Part shown: positions 1-5,711 of the stretch, in pieces | Position numbering within the stretch: position 1 is the first letter of the stretch | Layout: each line of letters opens with the position of its first letter | Assembly: GCA_013154135.1 (NCBI GenBank) | Contig: JAADDB010000270.1 | Span: forward strand, 1 to 7,005 | DNA: 7,005 nucleotides | Reading direction: 5' to 3' | Origin: Chloroflexota bacterium | GTDB taxonomy: Bacteria; Chloroflexota; Anaerolineae; JAADDB01 | The notes under the pieces: generated by a model | Told to the model about the DNA's origin: nothing | The model's input: only the letters and a program-made list of their open reading frames with translations | Database searches by the model: none | Program-made: the position numbers and the translations under genes

Positions 1-379
1 AACCGACCACTTGGCGGAGGATGGTGGGTATGCCCGGGGCGATGATGTCCTCGGCCATGGTGCCCATCTTGCGGACCAGGTCACTCCACTGACGGTTCAT
101 CTGCTTCACCGTCCGCCGCATTTCGTCTTTGAACGCGAGCATTTCCTCTTTAAAAGCCCTCATTTCCTCCTTGAACGCGCGCATTTCGTCTTTGAAAACA
201 AGCATCTCATCCTTGAATGCGCGCATTTCATCTTTGAACGCGCACATCTCCTCCTTGAACTCCCGCATTTCAGCGGCAAGGAGGTCCAACTGCCGTTGGG
301 TGTTTTGTTGTGCGCGTATCAGGTCGGCCATGAGATCTTCGAGGCGATCCACACGCCGTTCAAGGAGCACTTGTTCCAT
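1..379 (-). CDS. Coiled-coil protein with heptad repeats, N-terminal part (runs off the left edge)
   Basis: The minus strand is open from an ATG at 379-377 to the window edge, giving 126 residues without a stop. Residues about 37-88 are almost perfect heptads of the type EMRAFKD/E, predicting one long charged coiled coil. It is preceded by a short helix rich in arginine and leucine and followed by a segment containing MGTMAEDIIAPGIPTILR. Coiled-coil proteins with an 'EDIxAPGIPxIL' segment are, from memory, typical of a family in Chloroflexota and cyanobacteria in which this N-terminal part precedes a PD-(D/E)XK nuclease-like domain (DUF3782-type annotation). The nuclease part would lie outside the window, so function is not shown here. 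The start is supported by a purine-rich site (AGAGGTGGAAGG at 396-385) 5-6 bases before the ATG. It is divergent from the GNAT gene and has its own promoter and a leader of about 257 nt. Confidence 0.85.
   Translation of the reverse strand, partial: MEQVLLERRVDRLEDLMADLIRAQQNTQRQLDLLAAEMREFKEEMCAFKDEMRAFKDEMLVFKDEMRAFKEEMRAFKEEMLAFKDEMRRTVKQMNRQWSDLVRKMGTMAEDIIAPGIPTILRQVVG
125..271 (-). repeat. Seven tandem 21-bp units encoding coiled-coil heptads
   Basis: Seven consecutive 21-bp units on the minus strand each encode one heptad: EMREFKE, EMCAFKD, EMRAFKD, EMLVFKD, EMRAFKE, EMRAFKE, EMLAFKD. A degenerate eighth unit (EMRRTVK) follows. Units differ mostly at third codon positions (GAA/GAG, AAA/AAG, GAT/GAC) and by conservative swaps, so the protein periodicity is kept while the DNA drifts. 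This places the repeat inside a real minus-strand gene and explains the long antisense open frames seen on the plus strand here. Confidence 0.9.
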
Positions 380-430
380 CGTGTCCTTCCACCTCTATTC
401 GTTATTTCGCGTGCCCATCTGGCTGATTGA

Positions 431-583
431 CCGACAAAATTCGGTAGTACCTCAGCGACGGACGGGTCCCCTCTTCGATGGAACTCCGACCTTCTCGCCC
501 CGGATCAGGAAAGAGTTTTTGGTGGTCGGCGGGAAAGCCGCCCTCTAATCACTAACACCAGTTCTCCTGGAAAGCAATCAACC
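431..583 (-). promoter_or_regulatory. Leader element copy 1 (5' leader of the coiled-coil gene)
   Basis: Read on the minus strand, the core GGACCCGTCCGTCGCTGAG (469-451) matches the copy at 6930-6912 at 16 of 19 positions. It is followed by a hairpin ACCGA-ATTTTG-TCGGT (446-431), about 55 nt before the start codon. Further 5' in the same transcript is a second hairpin with five GC pairs (GGCGG/CCGCC at 528-542). A block resembling GGAAGAGTTTTTGGTGG on the plus strand (508-525) is shared with the copy at 6970-6986. The distal part around 561-580 resembles the copies at 1431-1455 and 6588-6608. The copy lies wholly between the promoter at 643-671 and the gene. The role is unknown; a structured leader RNA is the favoured reading. 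Confidence 0.6.
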
Positions 584-642
584 GGAATCTCTACTCTCGT
601 TCATGTGAAAGTACACAGTCCATCAAGACTATCTGGAACAGT

Positions 643-671
643 ATTATACCACACCTTCCTTTCTCGCCCAA
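643..671 (-). promoter_or_regulatory. Promoter for the coiled-coil gene
   Basis: On the minus strand the -35 hexamer is TTGGGC (671-666, 3 of 6 to consensus with TTG intact). The spacer is exactly 17 bp and the -10 is a perfect TATAAT (648-643) preceded by TGG, an extended -10. The predicted transcript starts near 636 and has a leader of about 257 nt before the ATG at 379. The initial transcribed sequence contains GTTCCAG (639-633), which also directly follows the -10 of the operon promoter at 1539-1544. Confidence 0.65.
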
Positions 672-736
672 TCATGGTTCTGCTGAAAGAGGATGGACGG
701 GCTACCAACCCTCCATTGTTCTACTCATCAGGTGAC

Positions 737-767
737 TTTAGGGAATGGAGGCGGAAGGGTCTACAAT
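737..767 (+). promoter_or_regulatory. Weak candidate promoter for the GNAT gene
   Basis: A TACAAT hexamer at 762-767 (5 of 6 to the -10 consensus) has a poor -35 candidate, TTTAGG at 737-742, with a 19-bp spacer. If used, the transcript would start near 774 with a leader of about 96 nt. Its position just before leader element copy 2 is the main argument for it. Confidence 0.3.
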
Positions 768-791
768 GCGTAACACGTACGATTGCCGACT

Positions 792-840
792 AAGGTGCAG
801 GCCCATCCACCGCGGAGATGTGACAGGGTTTTTGCCGTCC
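792..840 (+). promoter_or_regulatory. Leader element copy 2, diverged (5' leader of the GNAT gene)
   Basis: The 28 bases from 793 to 820 (starting AGGTGC, ending GGAGATG) align without gaps to the minus-strand sense of the copy near 6909-6936 at 22 of 28 positions. They are followed by a hairpin with a T-rich loop: GAC-a-GG, loop GTTTTTG, CC-GTC (822-839), about 36 nt before the GNAT start. Order and distance to the start codon match the copies in front of the coiled-coil gene, the operon and the DeoR gene. It is the most diverged copy, so it is less certain than the others. Confidence 0.45.
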
Positions 841-869
841 GCCAGCTTGACTCATATGGGGGTAAGACC

Positions 870-1331
870 ATGATACACGTGCGACGTATGACCGAAGATG
901 ACATTCCCTCGTGTGCGAGGATTATGGCCGAAACGCCCCTGTGGCAGAGGTACGGGGTCACGTTTTCGAGGGCGGCAGAGCGCTTTCGTCGAACGCTGGC
1001 CGGAGGAGGGACGGTTTTCGTGGCCGATGAGGCCGGTGAGGTTGTAGGCTTTGTGATGTGTGTTGAGCGGGGGGCGTGGGCCCGGAGCGGGTACATCCCC
1101 CTCATCGGTGTTGCTCCAACCCACAAGGGCAAGGGGATCGGCCTGGCGCTGTTGCAGCGTGCCGAATCCTTCCTTTCCCACTCCTCCTCCGACGTCTTCC
1201 TCCTCGTCTCCGACTTCAACACCCCGGCCCAGCGCTTTTACGAGCGGCATGGGTACACCCGTGTCGGCGCGTTGCCCGATTACATCCTGCCCGGGGTGAC
1301 CGAATACATCTACTGGAAACGCCTGAAGTAA
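870..1331 (+). CDS. GNAT-family N-acetyltransferase
   Basis: The 153-residue protein is a complete single GNAT domain, the usual size for this family, and would transfer the acetyl group of acetyl-CoA to an amine. The acetyl-CoA binding loop is at residues 80-95 (GVAPTHKGKGIGLALL), a Q/RxxGxG/A-type motif with lysine in place of the first arginine. The C-terminal part FNTPAQRFYERHGYTRVG (residues 116-133) is the standard beta5-alpha4 region of RimI-like members. The substrate cannot be read from sequence; protein N-terminus, antibiotic or small-metabolite acetylation are all open. The start at 870 is preferred over an in-frame ATG at 783 because GNAT homology begins at MIHVRRM, GGGGGT lies before it, and the upstream stretch carries the leader element. 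It stands alone, divergent from the coiled-coil gene, with no intrinsic terminator visible after the stop. Confidence 0.9.
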   Translation: MIHVRRMTEDDIPSCARIMAETPLWQRYGVTFSRAAERFRRTLAGGGTVFVADEAGEVVGFVMCVERGAWARSGYIPLIGVAPTHKGKGIGLALLQRAESFLSHSSSDVFLLVSDFNTPAQRFYERHGYTRVGALPDYILPGVTEYIYWKRLK

Positions 1332-1351
1332 ACATCCCCACCCCTGATGGG

Positions 1352-1461
1352 CGATAGCACCCTGGCCGCGGGGGTCCGCACCTCCGCGGGACTTCGACGT
1401 TTTCGCCCTGTCCTCCGACCACACAAAACACATCTCTCCGGAAAAGAATTCAACAAACTAC
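1352..1461 (-). repeat. Leader-type repeat copy 3, orphan
   Basis: Between the GNAT stop and the operon promoter lies a copy whose sense strand, judged by the other copies, is minus. On the plus strand GGGTCCGCACCTC and GACGTTTTCGCCC are shared with the copy at 6926-6961. The distal part (CTCTCCGG, then AATTCAACAAA, 1434-1457) matches the copy at 6591-6612. It lacks the T-loop hairpin and no minus-strand gene follows it, only antisense of GNAT. A 3-bp loss shortens the GGACCCGTCC core. It may be a decayed copy, a spacer repeat, or an antisense or non-coding transcript. Confidence 0.6.
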
Positions 1462-1481
1462 CCACGCACGTAGGACCGTTT

Positions 1482-1513
1482 TATGTTCGTTTCTGTTCGC
1501 TAATATGCACGAA
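1482..1513 (+). promoter_or_regulatory. Candidate DeoR/GlpR-type operator upstream of the operon promoter
   Basis: The AT-rich stretch carries TGTTCG twice, at 1484-1489 and 1494-1499, exactly 10 bp apart (one helical turn). The first copy extends to TATGTTCG. A reversed CGAA follows at 1510-1513, giving TTCG-N10-CGAA. E. coli GlpR half-sites contain a TGTTCG-like core, as I recall, and a DeoR/GlpR-family regulator is encoded at the far end of this operon. Another TGTTCGC lies across the -35 of that regulator's own promoter (6771-6777). Binding is inference. Confidence 0.35.
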
Positions 1514-1515
1514 TT

Positions 1516-1544
1516 TTTCCGTTTTTCATTCCCTCCGCTATAAT
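1516..1544 (+). promoter_or_regulatory. Promoter for the glycosyltransferase-kinase-kbaZ operon
   Basis: A perfect TATAAT at 1539-1544 has a weak -35 (TTTCCG at 1516-1521, 3 of 6) at a 17-bp spacer, in a locally AT-rich stretch of otherwise GC-rich DNA. The poor -35 would fit a regulated promoter. The predicted start is near 1551, giving a leader of about 182 nt. The -10 is followed at once by GTTCCAG (1545-1551), as in the coiled-coil gene promoter. Confidence 0.6.
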
Positions 1545-1617
1545 GTTCCAGGCTGTCTGAGCCCTATCGTCAAAGAATCCGCGGGCGAAGTCCGCCACGC
1601 ACGCAAGACCTTGATGA

Positions 1618-1687
1618 GGACGTCGGCGCACGGACCCGGCCGCGGTCGAGAACCTACCGAGCGGGTTCAACCGAATTTTGCCCGCAG
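1618..1687 (+). promoter_or_regulatory. Leader element copy 4 (5' leader of the operon)
   Basis: GGACCCGGCCGCGGTCGAG (1632-1650) matches the sense strand of the copy at 6930-6912 at 17 of 19 positions. Downstream, ACCGAATTTTG (1670-1680) is an exact 11-base match to the hairpin of copy 1. Here it lies in the loop of a different stem, GCGGG/CCCGC (1661-1665 with 1680-1684), about 50 nt before the ATG at 1733. Other possible pairings in the leader are GCGGG/TCCGC (1581-1595) and a long-range GGCTG/CAGCC (1551-1555 with 1690-1694). It sits in the plus orientation, so it is inverted relative to copies 1, 3, 5 and 6 but in the sense direction of its own gene. Confidence 0.5.
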
Positions 1688-1732
1688 TCCAGCCCTTTTC
1701 GGGAAACCTGGGATCAACGGGGAAGACCGTTC

Positions 1733-3283
1733 ATGGAACGACAACGCACGACCCATCTCCAAAACGAACTGTTGGTCGCTTCTCTAGTGGCCTTGGCCGG
1801 GTTTGCCCTGTACCTCCGGACCCTCGTCCCCGGCCTCCTTGGGGGCGACAGCGGAGAATTCCAGACCCTCACCTACCTCCTGGGCCACACCCACCCCACC
1901 GGATACCCCGTCTACCTCTTCCTGGCCCATCCTTTCCAGCACCTGCCCATCCGGGATGGGGCCTACCGGGCCAATGCCTTCTCCGCGCTCATGGGGGGCA
2001 TCACCCTGGGAGCCCTGTACCTGGCCGCACGGACTCTGACCCGGCACCGGGGCCTGGCCTTTACCCTGACCATCGCCTTCGCCCTCTCCCCCACCTTCTG
2101 GTCCCAAGCCCTCATCGCAGAAGTGTACACCCCCGCGGCCGCCTTCTTCACAGCCATCCTTGCGCTCCTCCTCCACTGGGAGCGCACCCGGACAACCTCC
2201 TTCCTCCTCGCAGCGGGGTTCCTCGGCGGCTGGAGCTTGGGAGTCCACATGACCGTGGCCCTTCTGGCCCCGGCCGTTCTTCTTCTCCTCTGGGGGAAGG
2301 CGCGGCAGCCGCGACCTTGGGCCATGGCCGCGGGGGCCGCGATCCTCGGGCTGCTCATGACCCTGGCCCTCTTCTGGTGGATCGATGCCCGTCAGTCCCC
2401 GGCCGATTACTTTCGGCTCGTTGTCGAACCATCGGCCAGCGCGTGGGGGCTGAGCCCCCAGGACGTGGATGAGCCGTGGGAGCGTTTGCGTTTCCATTGG
2501 ACCGCCCAACAATTCCGGCCGTACATGCTCCAATTTCACCCTCTTCCGGAACAGGCCCGCTGGTACTTTCGGCATTTGCCCCAGGAATTGGGATGGCCGA
2601 TTCTCGGTCTAGCCCTTTGGGGATTTGTTGCCCTGGCAAGACATCATTCCCTTCGGGCGGCCTTCCTCGGTCTGGCCCTGCTCACCCAATGGCTTTTCAC
2701 CCTGACCTACACCATCTGGGACTTGTACGTCTTCCTCATTCCCGGCTACATCCTCATCGTCCTCCTCGCAGCCGCGGGCGCCGACGCGCTGGTCCACCGG
2801 GGTGTCATCCTGCAAGTTCCCCAAATGGGCGTGGTCCTTCTCCTCGTCCTCTTGCTCCTGGCAGGGAGCCTTCAACATGCCCCTCGTGTGCGGCACGCGA
2901 TCACCCAGGGGGGACCACCCTCTTTCCCCTTTGAGGAATATCCCACGTACGACGCACGGCTGCCCGAGCGCGTGCGTCCTCTCATCGCGGACCTGCCCTC
3001 GGGGGCCATTCTGCTCACCGATTGGGACATGCTGTGGCCTTATGCCTACATCGCCTACGTAGAGATGGACCGGCGAGACGTGCGTTTCATTGAAACGAGA
3101 CCACGCGACGACCGTCCAGAAATCGCGGGTTCCCTCATCCACTACATCCGCAGCCACCTCTCCGACCATCCCGTCTTCATCAGCACCCGGGACCGGGAAT
3201 TGCGGGAAAAGGGGTTCCGACTCATTCCCACCCGGGTCGGAGGGGCCCGACTCTACAAGATCACCAGGAGGACATCCGAATGA
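1733..3283 (+). CDS. DUF2723-family membrane glycosyltransferase (GT-C type)
   Basis: The 516-residue membrane protein has about ten hydrophobic segments between residues 13 and 380 (roughly 13-30, 83-100, 106-124, 133-149, 155-187, 197-216, 288-303, 308-325, 333-352, 364-380) and a soluble C-terminal domain (about 381-516). The family signature is clear: GGDSGEFQ (37-44, with the acidic D39 and E42 expected of a GT-C first outer loop), then GHTHPTGYPVY (51-61) and YRANAFSAL (78-86). Family members (TMEM260-like, PF11028) are dolichol- or polyprenyl-phosphate-mannose type transferases acting on the outer face of the membrane; donor and acceptor here are unknown. It is first in the operon, with GGGGAAG before the start, and its stop overlaps the next start as ATGA. 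Length and motifs look intact. Confidence 0.88.
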   Translation: MERQRTTHLQNELLVASLVALAGFALYLRTLVPGLLGGDSGEFQTLTYLLGHTHPTGYPVYLFLAHPFQHLPIRDGAYRANAFSALMGGITLGALYLAARTLTRHRGLAFTLTIAFALSPTFWSQALIAEVYTPAAAFFTAILALLLHWERTRTTSFLLAAGFLGGWSLGVHMTVALLAPAVLLLLWGKARQPRPWAMAAGAAILGLLMTLALFWWIDARQSPADYFRLVVEPSASAWGLSPQDVDEPWERLRFHWTAQQFRPYMLQFHPLPEQARWYFRHLPQELGWPILGLALWGFVALARHHSLRAAFLGLALLTQWLFTLTYTIWDLYVFLIPGYILIVLLAAAGADALVHRGVILQVPQMGVVLLLVLLLLAGSLQHAPRVRHAITQGGPPSFPFEEYPTYDARLPERVRPLIADLPSGAILLTDWDMLWPYAYIAYVEMDRRDVRFIETRPRDDRPEIAGSLIHYIRSHLSDHPVFISTRDRELREKGFRLIPTRVGGARLYKITRRTSE

Positions 3284-4212
3284 GCGAGGTGCTTGTCGTT
3301 GGCGAGTTGAACGTGGACCTCATCCTCTCGCAGTTGAACGCGTTCCCCGCTCCGGGCAAGGAAGTCCTGGCCCAGGACATGGACGTGGTTTTGGGGAGCT
3401 CTTCGGCCATCTGCGCGGCCGGGCTGGCCAAACTGGGCGCGCAGGTCGGTTTTGTCGGACGGGTGGGAAACGACGCGTACGGCCGTTTTGTGCTCCGCGC
3501 GCTGGAGCGCCTGGGCGTGGACACCACTACCGTCCGGGTGGATCCCGACGTCCGTACCGGTGCAACCGTCTCCCTTGTCTACCGCGGGGACCGAGCATTG
3601 GTCACCTACCTGGGGAGTATTGCCACCTTGCGGGCGGAGGATGTGCCTGTGGACTGCATGTCCAACTACCGCCACCTCCACGTGAGCTCCTATTACCTGC
3701 AGAAGAACCTGCAAGAGGGATTGCCCCTCCTATACAGGCAAGCCCGGGCCCTGGGGCTCACCACCTCCCTCGATGTGGGGTATGACCCGGAAGAATCGTG
3801 GCAGCGGGATCGGGTCCTGGCCCTCCTGCACCACGTGAACTTCTTCCTTCCCAACGAGGGAGAAGCCTGTGCCCTGGCCGACACGGGGGATGTGGAAGAG
3901 GCCGCCGCGTTTTTGGCCCGGCACGTGCAGGACTGGGTCATTGTCAAGCGAGGCGCAGAGGGGGCCCTGGCTCATGCCCGGGATGGCCGACGCGTACACG
4001 TACCCGCGTTTCCCGTAACCGTTGTCGACACCACAGGCGCGGGGGATTCCTTCAACGCGGGATTCATCTACGCCTACGCGTTGCAGCGGATGCCCATCGA
4101 GGACGCGTTGCGCTTTGCTGCAGTGTGCGGGGCCCTCTCCACCACGGGCATTGGGGGCACCGCGGCCCAACCCTCTTTGGAGCAAGTGTGGGAGTTCTTG
4201 CGACAGCACTGA
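3280..4212 (+). CDS. PfkB/ribokinase-family sugar kinase
   Basis: The 310-residue cytoplasmic kinase would phosphorylate a sugar or sugar phosphate with ATP. Visible family features: GELNVD at the N-terminus (8-13), the first signature GLAKLGAQVGFVGRVGND (48-65), PNEGEA (191-196, Mg-associated N/E motif), VKRGAEGA (222-229), and the second signature DTTGAGDSFNAGF (250-262) with catalytic Asp256 and the anion-hole GAG. The usual GG near residue 39 is GSSS (39-42), a variation in a substrate-contact region. Substrate is unproven; next to a KbaZ-family gene and a DeoR regulator, a ketohexose or ketohexose phosphate (fructose/tagatose type) is the best guess. The start codon lies in an ATGA overlap with the glycosyltransferase stop and has AGGAGGA before it, so the two are translationally coupled. 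The 146 bp to the next gene show no promoter or terminator I can support. Confidence 0.9.
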   Translation: MSEVLVVGELNVDLILSQLNAFPAPGKEVLAQDMDVVLGSSSAICAAGLAKLGAQVGFVGRVGNDAYGRFVLRALERLGVDTTTVRVDPDVRTGATVSLVYRGDRALVTYLGSIATLRAEDVPVDCMSNYRHLHVSSYYLQKNLQEGLPLLYRQARALGLTTSLDVGYDPEESWQRDRVLALLHHVNFFLPNEGEACALADTGDVEEAAAFLARHVQDWVIVKRGAEGALAHARDGRRVHVPAFPVTVVDTTGAGDSFNAGFIYAYALQRMPIEDALRFAAVCGALSTTGIGGTAAQPSLEQVWEFLRQH

Positions 4213-4358
4213 TTGCCGGAACACCCGGGAGCTCCTTGGCCGCGACGGGATTCGTGTTTCCGCGTGGCGCCGGCATCCTCATCCCGTGCTCTCGTGAGCT
4301 TCGCCTGCCGCACGCACAGAACAATCGGACGTGTTCACCACCCAGAGGAGATGCGCAC

Positions 4359-5711
4359 ATGACACATTACCTGGACTACATTCGCACTACCCACATCTAC
4401 CCTCCGTCCCGGGGCATCACCTCCGTGTGCTCCGCACATCCATACGTTATCGAGGCCACCTTACGCCAGGGGAAACATCTTCCCTGGCGCATCCCATTGC
4501 TCATCGAATCCACCTGCAACCAAGTCAACCAATTCGGGGGATACACGGGCATGCAGCCCCGGGACTTTGTGCGGTGGGTGAGGAATCTGGCCCAGCGGGT
4601 GGGACTCCCCCAAGAGCGACTCATCCTCGGCGGCGACCACCTGGGGCCTCTCCCCTGGGCCCACGAACCCCCTGAACGCGCGATGGCCAAAGCCCAGGAT
4701 CTGGTCCGCGCGTACGTGGCCGCGGGGTACACCAAAATCCACCTGGATTGTTCCATGCCCTTGGGCCGCGAGGACGCCCTTCCTGTGGAGCGCATCGCGG
4801 AGCGGACCGCGATGTTGGCTCGGGTTGCCGAGGAAACCGCGGGGGAAAATGCCCGGCACCTGCGTTACATCATCGGCTCGGAAGTGCCCACGGCCGGTGG
4901 GGCCAGAGCGCACGAGACTCATATCCACGTCACCTCGCCGGATGCCGCGGCCGAGACCCTGGAAGCAACCCGTCGGGCCTTCCGCGAACAGGGGTTGGAC
5001 GCCGCGTGGGAACGGGTTGTGGCCCTTGTTGTCCAGCCGGGGGTGGAGTTCGGCGTGGATTTCGTTCACGAATACGACCCTTGGGCCGCACGCAGTCTGG
5101 CCCGGTTCATCGAAGGGCATCCGGGGCTCGTCTACGAAGCCCATTCCACGGACTACCAGCTCCCCGAGGCCCTGCGCGCGCTGGTGGACGATCACTTCGC
5201 GATCCTCAAAGTAGGGCCCGCGCTCACCTTTGCCTTTCGGGAAGCCCTCTTCGCGCTGGATCACATCGCGGCTGCCTTGGGGATTGACACCCACCTGCGG
5301 GACACCCTGGAGCACGTCATGCTGGAGCGGCCCGAACATTGGCGAACCCACTATCACGGCTCCGAGGAAGAACAGCGTCTGGCCCGGGCCTACAGCTTCA
5401 GCGACCGGATTCGCTACTACTGGACGGATCCGACGGTGCAGGAAGCTGTGGAACGCGTGCTGCGGGCGTTAGAAGAGCGGAGTCCTCTGCCCTTGCCCCT
5501 GCTCAGCCAATACCTGCCCACCCTCTACCCCCGGGTGCGTCGAGGGCAGGTGGCCAACCGTCCTCGCTCCCTTCTCCTCGCCCACATCGGAGAAGTTCTC
5601 GACACCTATGCCTGGGCCACCCGATCCTATCCGGCCCCTACCGCAGGCCGTTCAACAGGGATGGGAGGGGGATATCGAGGGCGGATTCCTCGTCCGGTTC
5701 GGCCTGGATGA
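4359..5711 (+). CDS. kbaZ: KbaZ/GatZ-family protein (tagatose-bisphosphate aldolase non-catalytic subunit, or 4-epimerase)
   Basis: The 450-residue protein spans the whole KbaZ/GatZ TIM-barrel family. Conserved blocks: IESTCNQVNQFGGYTGM (49-65), LGGDHLGP near 90-97, KIHLDCSMPL (126-135), IGSEVPTAGG (172-181), VEFGVDFVHEYDP (229-241), VYEAHSTDYQ (258-267), LKVGPALTFAFREALFAL (283-300) and PLPLLSQYLP (378-387). In enterobacteria this subunit stabilises the aldolase KbaY/GatY. No KbaY/GatY-type gene is in the window. Stand-alone members from thermophilic Chloroflexota have been reported as fructose/tagatose 6-phosphate 4-epimerases, so that is a serious alternative. Family similarity ends near residue 420; the last 24 residues are Gly/Pro/Arg-rich and are encoded where the gene overlaps the convergent DeoR gene. 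The start at 4359 has GAGGAG eight bases before it; the ATG at 4351 is out of frame. Confidence 0.88.
   Translation: MTHYLDYIRTTHIYPPSRGITSVCSAHPYVIEATLRQGKHLPWRIPLLIESTCNQVNQFGGYTGMQPRDFVRWVRNLAQRVGLPQERLILGGDHLGPLPWAHEPPERAMAKAQDLVRAYVAAGYTKIHLDCSMPLGREDALPVERIAERTAMLARVAEETAGENARHLRYIIGSEVPTAGGARAHETHIHVTSPDAAAETLEATRRAFREQGLDAAWERVVALVVQPGVEFGVDFVHEYDPWAARSLARFIEGHPGLVYEAHSTDYQLPEALRALVDDHFAILKVGPALTFAFREALFALDHIAAALGIDTHLRDTLEHVMLERPEHWRTHYHGSEEEQRLARAYSFSDRIRYYWTDPTVQEAVERVLRALEERSPLPLPLLSQYLPTLYPRVRRGQVANRPRSLLLAHIGEVLDTYAWATRSYPAPTAGRSTGMGGGYRGRIPRPVRPG

Noticed and set aside
11..548. Two plus-strand open frames of 139 residues each over the left end
   Set aside because: Their repetitive content is the antisense of the 21-bp heptad repeats. 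The minus-strand frame gives a clean coiled-coil protein with a ribosome-binding site and promoter.
421..640. T-box riboswitch
   Set aside because: The leader length and a GGxACC-like core drew attention, but there is no TGGNACCGCG T-box sequence and the downstream genes are not aminoacyl-tRNA synthetases or amino-acid genes.
605..793. 62-residue plus-strand open frame in the intergenic region
   Set aside because: It has no ribosome-binding site or recognisable domain, and overlaps the minus-strand promoter and the candidate GNAT promoter.
783..869. In-frame 29-residue N-terminal extension of the GNAT protein
   Set aside because: Family similarity begins at MIHVRRM at 870, and the upstream bases match the leader element and a T-loop hairpin instead.
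1655..1684. tRNA-like T-arm (GGGTTCAA)
   Set aside because: No T-stem pairs around the loop and no acceptor, D or anticodon arms are present.
1551..1695. 6S RNA or another free-standing non-coding RNA
   Set aside because: The long-range pairing is suggestive, but no terminator follows and the stretch leads directly into the glycosyltransferase start, so a leader is simpler.
3798..4358. Upstream in-frame extension of kbaZ back to 3798
   Set aside because: It runs through the kinase gene in another frame. The KbaZ family start and a GAGGAG site fix the start at 4359.
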